DNA from: Cloacibacterium caeni_C
GTDB taxonomy: Bacteria > Bacteroidota > Bacteroidia > Flavobacteriales > Weeksellaceae
Assembly (NCBI GenBank): GCA_002422665.1
Contig: DITA01000133.1
Span: forward strand, 1-17,039
Direction of reading: 5' to 3'
DNA: 17,039 nucleotides
The notes beneath the pieces were generated by a model. That model saw nothing but the letters and a program-made list of their open reading frames with translations, had not been told where the DNA came from and did not search any database. This document shows, piece after piece, positions 1 to 7,101 of this stretch. How positions within the stretch are numbered: position 1 is the stretch's first letter; every line of letters starts with the position of its first letter. Made by a program: the position numbers and the translations under genes.

Positions 1-746
1 TGGTAGTAGAAGCTTATTTTGATGACTATATAGACCCTAGAGATTCTGCCAAAGCAGAACAGTTGCAAAAGGTAACTTACGAAAGAATAAAATTGCAGCC
101 TTTTGTGAAAAAAGCTAAATTTATTTCTAAGCAAGAAGCTACTGAACTCGCCAAAAAACAATTGGGTATAGAAACAGATGCTCTTTTTGAGGGAGATATT
201 TTTCCACCATCTGTAGAAGTTACTTTGAAACCAGAATATGTAGATCCTGCAAAAATAAATGATGTTGTAAAAAAACTACATGAAGTAGAAGGCGTAAAAG
301 AAGTGAAAAACGACAGTAAATTGACGATTGAAGTTTACAATAACCTCAATAGAATTTTGACTTGGATTTTGGCATTTTCTATCTTATTCTTAATCGTAGC
401 AATGGTGTTGATTAACAACTCTATCCGCTTAAAAATATTCTCTAAACGTTTCATTATCAAGACTATGCAATTGGTAGGTGCAAAACGCAGATTCATCTTA
501 AAACCATTTGTAAAAGAAGCGGTAATTTTAGGAATTATCGGTGCTATTATTGGCTTAACTGCCTTATTTACAGGTTGGTATTTCTTTACCAGCGAAATCG
601 GGACTCCATTTGTACAAGACACTAATCAATACATTTGGTTAGTTGCAATCGTATTTGGAGTGGGAATTCTTATTACCGTCATCAGTACAGTTTTTGCAAC
701 TTGGAGATTCTTAGCATCTAGCGTAGATGATTTATATTACTCATAG
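1..746 (+). CDS. ftsX: Cell division protein FtsX, 5'-truncated by the window edge
   Basis: The reading frame is open from the first full codon at position 3 to the TAG at 744-746, so about 247 C-terminal residues are visible and the N-terminal cytoplasmic part with the first membrane helix lies outside. The visible part starts in the extracytoplasmic domain, followed by three hydrophobic segments (starting around ILTWILAFSILFLIV, AVILGIIGAIIGLTALF and YIWLVAIVFGVGILI) with the basic loop KRFIIKTMQLVGAKRRFILKPF between the first two, the usual FtsX permease-domain layout. In known systems FtsX is the membrane partner of the ATPase FtsE and controls peptidoglycan hydrolases at division. A TTG at 63 is not the start, because coding sequence continues upstream of it. 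The next gene follows after 12 bp. Family assignment is from motif recall. Confidence 0.88.
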   Translation, partial: VVEAYFDDYIDPRDSAKAEQLQKVTYERIKLQPFVKKAKFISKQEATELAKKQLGIETDALFEGDIFPPSVEVTLKPEYVDPAKINDVVKKLHEVEGVKEVKNDSKLTIEVYNNLNRILTWILAFSILFLIVAMVLINNSIRLKIFSKRFIIKTMQLVGAKRRFILKPFVKEAVILGIIGAIIGLTALFTGWYFFTSEIGTPFVQDTNQYIWLVAIVFGVGILITVISTVFATWRFLASSVDDLYYS

Positions 747-758
747 AAAATTTTAAAA

Positions 759-1034
759 ATGTCTAAAAAACAAACTATAGAAAAGTCTGAATCCCAGCAC
801 AATCCTTTTTATTTCGGCAAAAAAAACTATCAACTCATGTTGGTAGGATTGGCTTTAATTTTAGCAGGATTTCTTTTAATGCTCGGTCCAGATGCTAATA
901 CAGTCGACGGAAAACTAGATCCTAATGCTTGGAATGAAGACATTTTCTCCATCAGAAGAATCAGAATAGCACCGTTATTGGTAATTGCGGGATTTGTAGT
1001 TCAGGTTTTCGCTATTCTTAAAAGAAACAAATAA
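759..1034 (+). CDS. DUF3098 family small membrane protein
   Basis: A 91-residue protein with two predicted membrane segments (about residues 27-44, LMLVGLALILAGFLLMLG, and 70-87, IAPLLVIAGFVVQVFAIL) joined by a polar loop with GPDANTVDGKLDPNAWNEDIFSIRRIRIAP. The FGKKNYQLML start of the first segment and the IRRIRIAPLLV entry to the second are typical of DUF3098, a family I know only from Bacteroidota, often next to ftsX. The function is unknown. It starts with ATG 12 bp after ftsX, is probably co-transcribed with it, and is followed by a strong intrinsic terminator. A role linked to FtsX or division is only an inference from position. Confidence 0.8.
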   Translation: MSKKQTIEKSESQHNPFYFGKKNYQLMLVGLALILAGFLLMLGPDANTVDGKLDPNAWNEDIFSIRRIRIAPLLVIAGFVVQVFAILKRNK

Positions 1035-1051
1035 AAACATTTTAAAAACTA

Positions 1052-1097
1052 AAGAATTAAAAGATTTGAATTGGTATTTGAATCTTTTAATTTTTTT
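1052..1097 (+). terminator. Intrinsic terminator after ftsX-DUF3098
   Basis: Perfect 12-bp inverted repeat AATTAAAAGATT (1055-1066) and AATCTTTTAATT (1081-1092) with a 14-nt loop; the stem can be lengthened by a G-T wobble and three A-T pairs into the run of seven T at 1091-1097. It lies between DUF3098 and uppP although both genes are on the same strand, so it separates two transcription units or attenuates read-through. Confidence 0.8.
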
Positions 1098-1112
1098 ATC
1101 ACAATACAGTTT

Positions 1113-1928
1113 ATGGATTTAATCAGAGCAATTATCATTGCAATCATAGAAGGACTTACCGAATATTTACCCGTTTCTTCTACCGCACACATGATTTTCA
1201 CGAGTTCATTTTTTGGAATTCAAGAAGATGAATTTGTTAAAATGTTTCAAGTTTCTATTCAGTTTGGAGCCATTTTAGCGGTAGTCTTTTTGTATTGGAA
1301 GAAATTTTTTGATTTTAAAAACATCAAATTCTATTTGAAATTAGGAGTAGCCGTTTTACCAGCTTTGGTTTTAGGAAAATTATTTGATGATAAAATAGAA
1401 ACGGTATTAGAAAAACCAATTCCCATCGCTGTAGTTCTGATTTTGGGTGGTGTCATTTTACTTTTTATCGACCAAATTTTCACCAAACATACGATAGATG
1501 ATGAAAAAGATATTACTTTCAAAAAAGCATTAACGATTGGTTTTTGGCAATGTCTTGCGATGATGCCAGGAACGAGCAGAAGTGCGGCTTCTATTATTGG
1601 TGGAATGCAACAAAACCTTACCAGAAAAGCAGCTGCAGAGTTTTCATTCTTTTTGGCAGTTCCTACTATGTTAGCGGTTACGTTTTATTCGATTTTTGTA
1701 AAAGATTGGAATCATAATGGAGTTGAGCAAAAAGGTTACGAAATGATTTTTGCGACTCCAGAAAATACGATGAGTTTTTTTGTGGGGAATTTGGTAGCAT
1801 TTGTAGTAGCGGTTATTGCGATTAAGTTTTTCATTGGAGTTTTGACCAAATACGGCTTCAAACCTTGGGGTTGGTACAGAATTATCGCAGGGGTTTTATT
1901 GCTGATTTATTTTGGTTGGGTAAAATAA
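1113..1928 (+). CDS. uppP: Undecaprenyl-diphosphatase UppP/BacA
   Basis: Integral membrane phosphatase that converts undecaprenyl diphosphate to the monophosphate carrier used for peptidoglycan and other surface polymers; overexpression gives bacitracin resistance in known cases. From the ATG at 1113 the protein has 271 residues, the normal family length. The two signature regions are present: E13-G-L-T-E17-Y-L-P-V-S22-S-T-A-H26 near the N-terminus, and P152-G-T-S-R156-S-A-A-S-I-I-G-G with the catalytic-type arginine, plus EFSFFLAVP after it. The frame is open upstream to a TTG at 1071, but that codon is in the loop of the preceding terminator and would add residues before the conserved MDLIRAIIIAIIEGLTEYLP start, so 1113 is chosen. 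No clear promoter is visible in the 15 bp between terminator and start; transcription may rely on read-through. truB follows after 21 bp. Confidence 0.93.
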   Translation: MDLIRAIIIAIIEGLTEYLPVSSTAHMIFTSSFFGIQEDEFVKMFQVSIQFGAILAVVFLYWKKFFDFKNIKFYLKLGVAVLPALVLGKLFDDKIETVLEKPIPIAVVLILGGVILLFIDQIFTKHTIDDEKDITFKKALTIGFWQCLAMMPGTSRSAASIIGGMQQNLTRKAAAEFSFFLAVPTMLAVTFYSIFVKDWNHNGVEQKGYEMIFATPENTMSFFVGNLVAFVVAVIAIKFFIGVLTKYGFKPWGWYRIIAGVLLLIYFGWVK

Positions 1929-1949
1929 TTTCATTTTATACTTTTTACT

Positions 1950-2648
1950 TTGAACGCAGAAGATTTTTTAAACGGACAAGTAATTTTGGTGGACAAGCCT
2001 TTGGATTGGACCAGTTTTCAGGCTGTTAACAAATTAAAGTACAAACTCAAAAGAGAGTTCCATCTTCCTAAAAAATTTAAAATCGGTCATGCTGGAACGC
2101 TTGATCCTAGAGCAACTGGCTTATTGATTGTCTGCACCGGAAAATTCACCAAGAAAATTCCAGAAATTCAAGATGCGCCAAAAGAATACATCGCCGAAAT
2201 TAAAATTGGCGTTCAAACCGAATCTTATGACACCGAAAAACCAGAAATTCTAACTACTGATTATTCACACATTACAGAAGATTTCATCAAAGAAACTTTG
2301 TCAACATTTGTAGGAGAAATTGAGCAAAAACCGCCTGTTTTTTCAGCGATAAAAATAGATGGAAACCGCGCTTATGATTTAGCAAGAGCTGGTCAAGAAG
2401 TAGAAATGAAATCTAGAAAAACGACCATTCATTATCTCAAAAACATCGAAATTCATCTTCCTTTTGTTACTTTTACCGTAGGTTGCAGCAAAGGAACATA
2501 CATCAGAAGTTTGGCTCACGATATTGGTCAAAGTTTAGGAGTTGGTGCTTATCTTACTCAACTCAGAAGAACCAAAATAGGAGAGCACCATGTAGAAAAT
2601 GCCCATGCAGAAATTTTGGAAAATGAGTTTAGATTTGAAAATTTCTAA
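1950..2648 (+). CDS. truB: tRNA pseudouridine(55) synthase TruB
   Basis: Forms pseudouridine 55 in the T-loop of tRNAs. The protein has 232 residues and shows the family motifs in order: VDKPLDWTSFQAVNKLK (residues 14-30), GHAGTLDPRATGLL (46-59) with the catalytic Asp52, KEYIAEIKIGVQTESYDTEK, PPVFSAIKIDGNRAYDLARAG, and the GTYIRSLAHDIG motif. It is shorter than E. coli TruB and lacks a C-terminal PUA domain, as in many Bacteroidota. The start is the rare codon TTG at 1950: the uppP stop is in the same frame at 1926-1928 and no ATG or GTG lies between it and the conserved N-terminus. It sits 21 bp after uppP and 2 bp before the next gene. Confidence 0.94.
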   Translation: MNAEDFLNGQVILVDKPLDWTSFQAVNKLKYKLKREFHLPKKFKIGHAGTLDPRATGLLIVCTGKFTKKIPEIQDAPKEYIAEIKIGVQTESYDTEKPEILTTDYSHITEDFIKETLSTFVGEIEQKPPVFSAIKIDGNRAYDLARAGQEVEMKSRKTTIHYLKNIEIHLPFVTFTVGCSKGTYIRSLAHDIGQSLGVGAYLTQLRRTKIGEHHVENAHAEILENEFRFENF

Positions 2649-2650
2649 CC

Positions 2651-3205
2651 ATGAAAAACTATTGCTTTTTATTCATTTTTATTAGTTTTTTAGGATATTC
2701 TCAGCAAAAAGGAAATCTTAATCAAGGAATTTATTGGAGTACAGATGGGCAAGTTGCCTATGGATTGGCAAAAGCAGTTGCAGACATCGTCAATGAAGAT
2801 AACAATGTAGATTTTAATGCCAATGCAGGAATCACTTCTGTTATTGGTTTTCAACCGATTCATAGAATAGGTTTAGGCGCTGGTTTTCGATACAATTACA
2901 TTTATGACAATATCCATAATTTGTATTTTTTGGTTCAGCCAAAAATTTATTTAGACAATGCCGCAGATTCTGGATATATTTATCTCAATGCAGGATTTGC
3001 CCTTACAAAAAGTGATGTGAGAAAAGCCAGAGTATTTACTTTAGGGATTGGTGACCTAAATCCAATTAATGTGAGAATGAATTATTATTACTCCTTTTTT
3101 CTGGAAAATCACAGCATGAATTTCGGAGATGGACTAAAGAGTAACTTTTATATTGGGTTAAATTTTGGAATTACTTTTCACTCCAATAAAGTGAAAGAAG
3201 AATAA
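2651..3205 (+). CDS. Putative secreted/outer-membrane beta-strand protein, unknown function
   Basis: A 184-residue protein that I do not recognise as a named family. It begins with a typical signal peptide (MKNYCFLFIFISFLGYSQQK, likely cut after about residue 17). The rest is rich in alternating aromatic and small residues with repeated amphipathic strands (GLGAGFRYNYIYD, LYFLVQPKIYLDN, YIYLNAGFALT, VRMNYYYSFFL, NFYIGLNFGITF), as expected for a small outer-membrane beta-barrel. The last strand ends in GITFHSNK, close to a barrel C-terminus. The ATG is 2 bp behind the truB stop and the rluF start is 13 bp after its stop, so it is in the middle of an RNA-modification operon without an obvious functional link. 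An outer-membrane location is inference. Confidence 0.7.
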   Translation: MKNYCFLFIFISFLGYSQQKGNLNQGIYWSTDGQVAYGLAKAVADIVNEDNNVDFNANAGITSVIGFQPIHRIGLGAGFRYNYIYDNIHNLYFLVQPKIYLDNAADSGYIYLNAGFALTKSDVRKARVFTLGIGDLNPINVRMNYYYSFFLENHSMNFGDGLKSNFYIGLNFGITFHSNKVKEE

Positions 3206-3218
3206 AAAAATAAAATTT

Positions 3219-3938
3219 GTGGAAACGCGCATCAATAAATATTTATCAGAAGTAGGTTTTTGTTCGAGAAGAGAAGCCGATAAACTTTTGGAACAAGGAA
3301 GAATTACCATCAATGGCAAAAAGCCAGAATTAGGAACTAAAGTTTCTGATGCTGATGAAATTTGCGTAGATGGCAAAAACATCAAAAAAACAGAAGAAAA
3401 ACACGTTTATATCGCCTTTAATAAACCCATCGGAATTGTTTGCACCACAGATACCAAACGTGAGAAAAATAACATCGTAGATTACATCAATCACCCGAAA
3501 AGAATTTTCCCCATCGGTAGACTTGATAAACCTAGTGAAGGTCTTATTTTATTGACTTCTGACGGTGATATAGTGAATAAAATTTTACGCGCCAGAAACA
3601 ACCATGAAAAAGAATACATTGTACGTGTAGACAAACCCATTACACCCAAATTTCTAGAAAAAATGCGTAATGGTGTTCCGATTTTAGACACCGTAACCAA
3701 AAAATGCGAAGTAGAACAAATTGATACTTTGCAATTTAGAATTGTACTTACTCAAGGTTTAAACCGCCAAATTCGTAGAATGTGCGAATATCTAGGTTAC
3801 GAAGTAAAAAAACTGAAGCGCATTAGAATCATGAACATCAAACTGGATTTACCCATAGGAAAATGGAGAGATATAACCGATGCTGAAATGAAAGAATTGC
3901 ATAAATTGCTTGAAAATTCCACTAAAACTTTTGATTAA
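3219..3938 (+). CDS. rluF: 23S rRNA pseudouridine synthase, RluF/RsuA family
   Basis: RNA pseudouridine synthase of the RsuA/RluB/E/F group, most like RluF (position 2604 of 23S rRNA in E. coli numbering). An N-terminal S4 RNA-binding domain (about residues 2-50, INKYLSEVGFCSRREADKLLEQGRITINGK) is followed by the catalytic domain with FNKPIGIVCTT, the motif G100-R-L-D103-K-P-S-E-G-L-I-L-L carrying the catalytic Asp103, EKEYIVRV, and LTQGLNRQIRRMCEYLGYEVKKLKRIRI near the C-terminus. Length 239 residues is normal. The start is GTG at 3219, 13 bp after the preceding gene; no ATG fits the S4 domain. It ends 3 bp from the convergent DUF779 gene. The exact target nucleotide is inferred from family membership. 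Confidence 0.87.
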   Translation: METRINKYLSEVGFCSRREADKLLEQGRITINGKKPELGTKVSDADEICVDGKNIKKTEEKHVYIAFNKPIGIVCTTDTKREKNNIVDYINHPKRIFPIGRLDKPSEGLILLTSDGDIVNKILRARNNHEKEYIVRVDKPITPKFLEKMRNGVPILDTVTKKCEVEQIDTLQFRIVLTQGLNRQIRRMCEYLGYEVKKLKRIRIMNIKLDLPIGKWRDITDAEMKELHKLLENSTKTFD

Positions 3939-3941
3939 AAA

Positions 3942-4316
3942 TTATTCCATTCTTTTTACAGGCTCTAAATTTTTTAATTCTTCCTCAGTAAAAAGTCTGT
4001 AAATAATTTTAAAAGTCTTTCCTAATGGTGTTTCTAGAGAAAAACCGCCTGGTCCGAAACCTTCTGTAACATCTAGCGTGAAATGCGAAAATTTCCAGTA
4101 TTCAAATAAATCTCTATCAATCCAAAATTCAAAACCATCTACTAAACCAATCATAGCATCATTGGTTCTTACGTAGAAACCTCCTTTTTCAAAACATTGA
4201 GGTTGGGTTCCTTCGCAACAACCCCCAGCTTGGTAAAACATTAAATCACCGTGTTTTTCTTTAAGCGTTTTAATGACTTCCAACGCTTTTTCTGTTACGT
4301 CTAACCTTTTTACCAT
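3942..4316 (-). CDS. DUF779 family protein, partner gene of aldehyde dehydrogenase
   Basis: A 124-residue protein of the DUF779 family, recognised by the cysteine motif G31-G-C33-C34-E-G-T-Q-P-Q-C41, the stretch FWIDRDLFEYWKFSHFTLDV and the GFGPGGFSLETPLGKTF motif. The cysteines could bind a metal or react with an aldehyde, but the function is not known to me. DUF779 genes commonly lie beside aldehyde dehydrogenase genes, and here it is directly downstream of one, separated by 76 bp that contain a terminator-like hairpin. It would therefore be expressed at a lower level by read-through. It ends 3 bp from the convergent rluF gene. Confidence 0.83.
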   Translation of the reverse strand: MVKRLDVTEKALEVIKTLKEKHGDLMFYQAGGCCEGTQPQCFEKGGFYVRTNDAMIGLVDGFEFWIDRDLFEYWKFSHFTLDVTEGFGPGGFSLETPLGKTFKIIYRLFTEEELKNLEPVKRME

Positions 4317-4339
4317 TTCTAAAAATTTTTAATAAAATT

Positions 4340-4371
4340 AAAAAAAGGAATGCTGATGAACAACATTCCTT
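4340..4371 (-). terminator. Intrinsic terminator/attenuator between aldehyde dehydrogenase and DUF779
   Basis: Read on the minus strand, AAGGAATG (4371-4364) pairs with CATTCCTT (4352-4345) across an 11-nt loop, and the stem runs directly into seven T (4346-4340). It lies 21 bp after the dehydrogenase stop codon and 24 bp before the DUF779 start, so it probably makes DUF779 expression partial rather than ending the unit completely. Confidence 0.72.
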
Positions 4372-4392
4372 AAAGTTTAAAATACAAGTGAA

Positions 4393-5898
4393 CTAGAAAA
4401 ATCCTAGTTTATTTTTGTTATAAGAAATCAACATATTTTTTGATTGTCTGTAATGATCAAGCATCATTTTGTGGTTTTCTCTACCAATACCAGATTGTTT
4501 GTAACCTCCAAAAGGTGCGCCAGCTGGATAAGCATGATATTGGTTTACCCAAACTCTACCTGCTTTTATCGCTCTAGGAACTCTGTATAATTCATGTGCA
4601 TCTCTAGTCCAAACTCCAGCTCCAAGTCCATACATAGTATCGTTCGCAATTTCTATCGCTTCTTCTGTAGATTTAAAAGTAGTTACCGCTAACACTGGCC
4701 CGAAAATCTCTTCTTGGAAGATTCTCATTTTGTTGTGCCCTTTGAAAATGGTTGGCTGAATGTAATAACCACCTTCTAAATCTCCACCTAGATGATTCAC
4801 TTCTCCACCGCAAAGCAATTCTGCTCCTTCTTCTTTGCCTAATTTGATGTAAGAAAGGATTTTATCTTTTTGAATTTGTGAAGCTTGAGCGCCCATCATT
4901 ACGGTTGGGTCAAGAGGATTTCCTGTTTTGATGGCTTTTGTTCTTTCTACCACTCTTTCTAAGAATTTGTCTGCAATAGATTCATGAACCAATAATCTAG
5001 AAGGACAAGTACAGATTTCCCCTTGATTTAGAGCAAATAATACCGCTCCTTCAATGGCTTTGTCAAAAAATTCATCATCTGCATCCATCACAGAAGGGAA
5101 GAAGATGTTTGGAGATTTACCTCCTAATTCTAAAGTCACTGGAATAATATTTTCTGTAGCATATTGCATTACCATTCTACCTGTAGCTGTAGAACCTGTA
5201 AACGCTGCTTTTGCCACTTTTGGATTGGTCACTAAAGTTCTTCCTAACTCCGCTCCGAAACCATTGACAATATTCACTACACCTGCAGGAAGTAAATCTT
5301 CAATTAGCTCCATTAAAACCATAATAGAAACAGGTGTACTTTCTGCTGGTTTCAGAACTACACAGTTTCCTGCAGCTAGAGCAGGAGCAAGTTTCCAAAC
5401 TGCCATTAGAATAGGGAAGTTCCAAGGAATAATTTGTGCAATTACCCCAATTGGTTCGTGTACAATGATAGAAACAGTGTCTTTGTCTAATTCAGAAATA
5501 GAACCTTCTTCTGCTCTTATTACACTAGCAAAATATCTGAAATGATCTACTGCCAAAGGTAAATCTGCCGCCATAGTTTCTCTAATGGCTTTACCATTAT
5601 CTACGGTTTCTACTGCAGCGATATAGGGTAGATTTTCCTCAATTCTATCCGCAATTTTATTTAAAAGAATGCTGCGTTCTGTAGCAGAAGTTTCGCTCCA
5701 TGTTTTGAAAGCTTCAGATGCAGCATCTACAGCCATTTCTATGTCTTGTTTCGCAGAGTGTGCAGCTTTTGCCATAACTTTTCCATCAAGTGGAGAAAGC
5801 ACTTCGAAATACTGTCCTGTAGAAGGAGCAGTCCATTTTCCGTTAATGTAGTTGTCGTATTTTTCTTTTAAAACCGGACGATTGATGTGTGTTGACAT
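4393..5898 (-). CDS. NAD(P)-dependent aldehyde dehydrogenase, AldB/ExaC-like
   Basis: Soluble aldehyde dehydrogenase that oxidises aldehydes to carboxylates; the 501-residue length is typical for the superfamily. Visible motifs are PWN160FP (the oxyanion-hole Asn), VVLK183PAE and FTGSTATG (cofactor binding), LE257LGGKSPNIF (general base) and NQGEIC296TC298PSR, where Cys296 aligns with the catalytic cysteine and Cys298 is an extra nearby one. EEIFGPVLAV and the C-terminal PFGGYKQSGIGRE are also present. The NQGEICTCPSR form and the neighbouring DUF779 and AraC genes match the acetaldehyde/chloroacetaldehyde dehydrogenase group linked to alcohol or aldehyde use. ATG at 5898. The regulator is divergent, 195 bp away; a palindrome 40 bp upstream of the start may be its operator. 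The exact substrate is not determined. Confidence 0.92.
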   Translation of the reverse strand: MSTHINRPVLKEKYDNYINGKWTAPSTGQYFEVLSPLDGKVMAKAAHSAKQDIEMAVDAASEAFKTWSETSATERSILLNKIADRIEENLPYIAAVETVDNGKAIRETMAADLPLAVDHFRYFASVIRAEEGSISELDKDTVSIIVHEPIGVIAQIIPWNFPILMAVWKLAPALAAGNCVVLKPAESTPVSIMVLMELIEDLLPAGVVNIVNGFGAELGRTLVTNPKVAKAAFTGSTATGRMVMQYATENIIPVTLELGGKSPNIFFPSVMDADDEFFDKAIEGAVLFALNQGEICTCPSRLLVHESIADKFLERVVERTKAIKTGNPLDPTVMMGAQASQIQKDKILSYIKLGKEEGAELLCGGEVNHLGGDLEGGYYIQPTIFKGHNKMRIFQEEIFGPVLAVTTFKSTEEAIEIANDTMYGLGAGVWTRDAHELYRVPRAIKAGRVWVNQYHAYPAGAPFGGYKQSGIGRENHKMMLDHYRQSKNMLISYNKNKLGFF

Positions 5899-5938
5899 AA
5901 TTTGTTGAATTTTTAATTTTCAGCCAAATTATCTTAAA

Positions 5939-5954
5939 CATGACAAATGTCATG
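5939..5954. promoter_or_regulatory. Perfect 16-bp palindrome, candidate operator of the aldehyde dehydrogenase/araC region
   Basis: CATGACA-AA-TGTCATG is a 7-bp inverted repeat with a 2-bp centre, 40 bp upstream of the aldehyde dehydrogenase start. It overlaps a direct repeat of CAAATG (5944-5949 and 5967-5972, 23 bp apart), a spacing near that of AraC-family half-sites. A weak -7-like TAATTTG (minus strand, 5930-5924) lies between it and the gene. Operator function is inferred from position. Confidence 0.45.
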
Positions 5955-6023
5955 GTAAAATCGTCTCAAATGATAGTATAATAGTGTTTTGAAAATATTG
6001 ATTATAATACTTTAATATAAATC

Positions 6024-6053
6024 TTGTTTGATTGAAAAATTATTATATATTTA
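6024..6053 (+). promoter_or_regulatory. Candidate promoter of the araC-family gene
   Basis: TTG at 6024-6026, a 19-bp spacer and TATATTTA at 6046-6053, one base away from the Bacteroidota -7 element TAnnTTTG. It would give a leader of about 35 nt before the ATG at 6094. Confidence 0.4.
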
Positions 6054-6093
6054 GCCAAATTGATTTTTTTATCAAAAATATCATTCATAGTTT

Positions 6094-7038
6094 ATGATAC
6101 GAGAAGACAAACATTTGCTTTACACGCCTGAATTAACGGGACATGAGCAATTACAAAATATAATAGAAAACAAGACTACATTTACTTTAAATAATTGTGA
6201 ATTTTCTCTATACGAAACACACAAGAAGACAGAAGATGTTAAACTAAAGTTTAATGATTTGACTTTTACAGCGATGTTACGAGGGAAAAAGCACATGAAA
6301 TTGGAAAATAAATCTGAGTATTTTGATTATTTTCCTGGTGAAACGGTTTTAGTTTCTCCTGGCGAAACAATGGTCATCGATTTTCCTGATGCAGACGAAA
6401 CTCCTTCACAATGTATTGCATTAAGTTTCAGTCCAGATTTTGTAGAAGAATCTTTGCATTATCTCAATACCAAATTAATGAAAGTAGACGAAAGCACTTG
6501 CTGGAGAATTTCTAGCGAAGAATTTTATCTGTTTAACAGTTTACCACTAGCTTCTGCAACCAATAATCTCATGAGAATTGCCATGGAAGATAACATGAAT
6601 AAGGATATTATGGCAGATTTGGCACTGAAAGAATTGTTGGTAAGACTCATGCAAACTCAAGCAGGAAAACTCATTGAAAACGATTACAAAACCCTGAAAA
6701 CATCAAACAGATTAGCTTTTATCATAGATTATATTAAAAACAATCTGCATCAAAAATTAAGTATTGAACATTTGGCCAAATTGGCTTTCGTAAGTAAATC
6801 TAATTTCTTTAAACTCTTTAAATACGAACTTGGAACATCACCCAATGAATATATTCTTCAGCAAAGAATAAAACGTGCCAAAGAATTGCTCAAAGAAAAC
6901 CAAAGCATTAAAGAAGTAGCTTTTGCGACAGGTTTTTCTGACACCAATCATCTCATCAAAACCTTTAAAACTTTTGAAGGTATTACACCGAAAAATTATC
7001 AACGAAATTTATTTTCAGAATATAAAATCGTTTCTTAA
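6094..7038 (+). CDS. AraC-family transcriptional regulator
   Basis: A 314-residue DNA-binding regulator. The C-terminal third carries the two helix-turn-helix units of the AraC/XylS family: the first at about residues 223-245 (SIEHLAKLAFVSKSNFFKLFK) and the second at about 271-295 (IKEVAFATGFSDTNHLIKTFK), ending in the ITPKNYQRN motif. The N-terminal 190 residues form a probable cupin-like ligand-binding domain (FPGETVLVSPGETMVID) of the kind found with aldehyde dehydrogenase operons. It is divergent from the aldehyde dehydrogenase, and I infer that it senses an aldehyde, alcohol or related compound and activates that gene. ATG at 6094; a -7-like element lies 41 bp upstream. It is followed directly by a bidirectional terminator. 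Confidence 0.88.
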   Translation: MIREDKHLLYTPELTGHEQLQNIIENKTTFTLNNCEFSLYETHKKTEDVKLKFNDLTFTAMLRGKKHMKLENKSEYFDYFPGETVLVSPGETMVIDFPDADETPSQCIALSFSPDFVEESLHYLNTKLMKVDESTCWRISSEEFYLFNSLPLASATNNLMRIAMEDNMNKDIMADLALKELLVRLMQTQAGKLIENDYKTLKTSNRLAFIIDYIKNNLHQKLSIEHLAKLAFVSKSNFFKLFKYELGTSPNEYILQQRIKRAKELLKENQSIKEVAFATGFSDTNHLIKTFKTFEGITPKNYQRNLFSEYKIVS

Positions 7039-7044
7039 ATAAAC

Positions 7045-7076
7045 AAAAACCGCTTCAAAAATTTGAAGCGGTTTTT
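7045..7076. terminator. Bidirectional intrinsic terminator between araC and fadE
   Basis: AAAAACCGCTTCAAA (7045-7059) and TTTGAAGCGGTTTTT (7062-7076) form a near-perfect long hairpin with a GC-rich core and T runs on both strands. It serves the convergent araC gene, which ends at 7038, and fadE, which ends at 7102. Confidence 0.9.
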
Positions 7077-7101
7077 TGGAATATAATTGAATTAACAAAT
7101 T

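Noticed and set aside
1071..1112. Upstream TTG extension of uppP by 14 residues
   Set aside because: It starts in the loop of the terminator at 1052-1097 and precedes the conserved family N-terminus; ATG 1113 gives the usual length.
5054..5545. Long antisense open frame inside aldehyde dehydrogenase
   Set aside because: Mirror of a strongly conserved enzyme gene; composition reflects the opposite strand.
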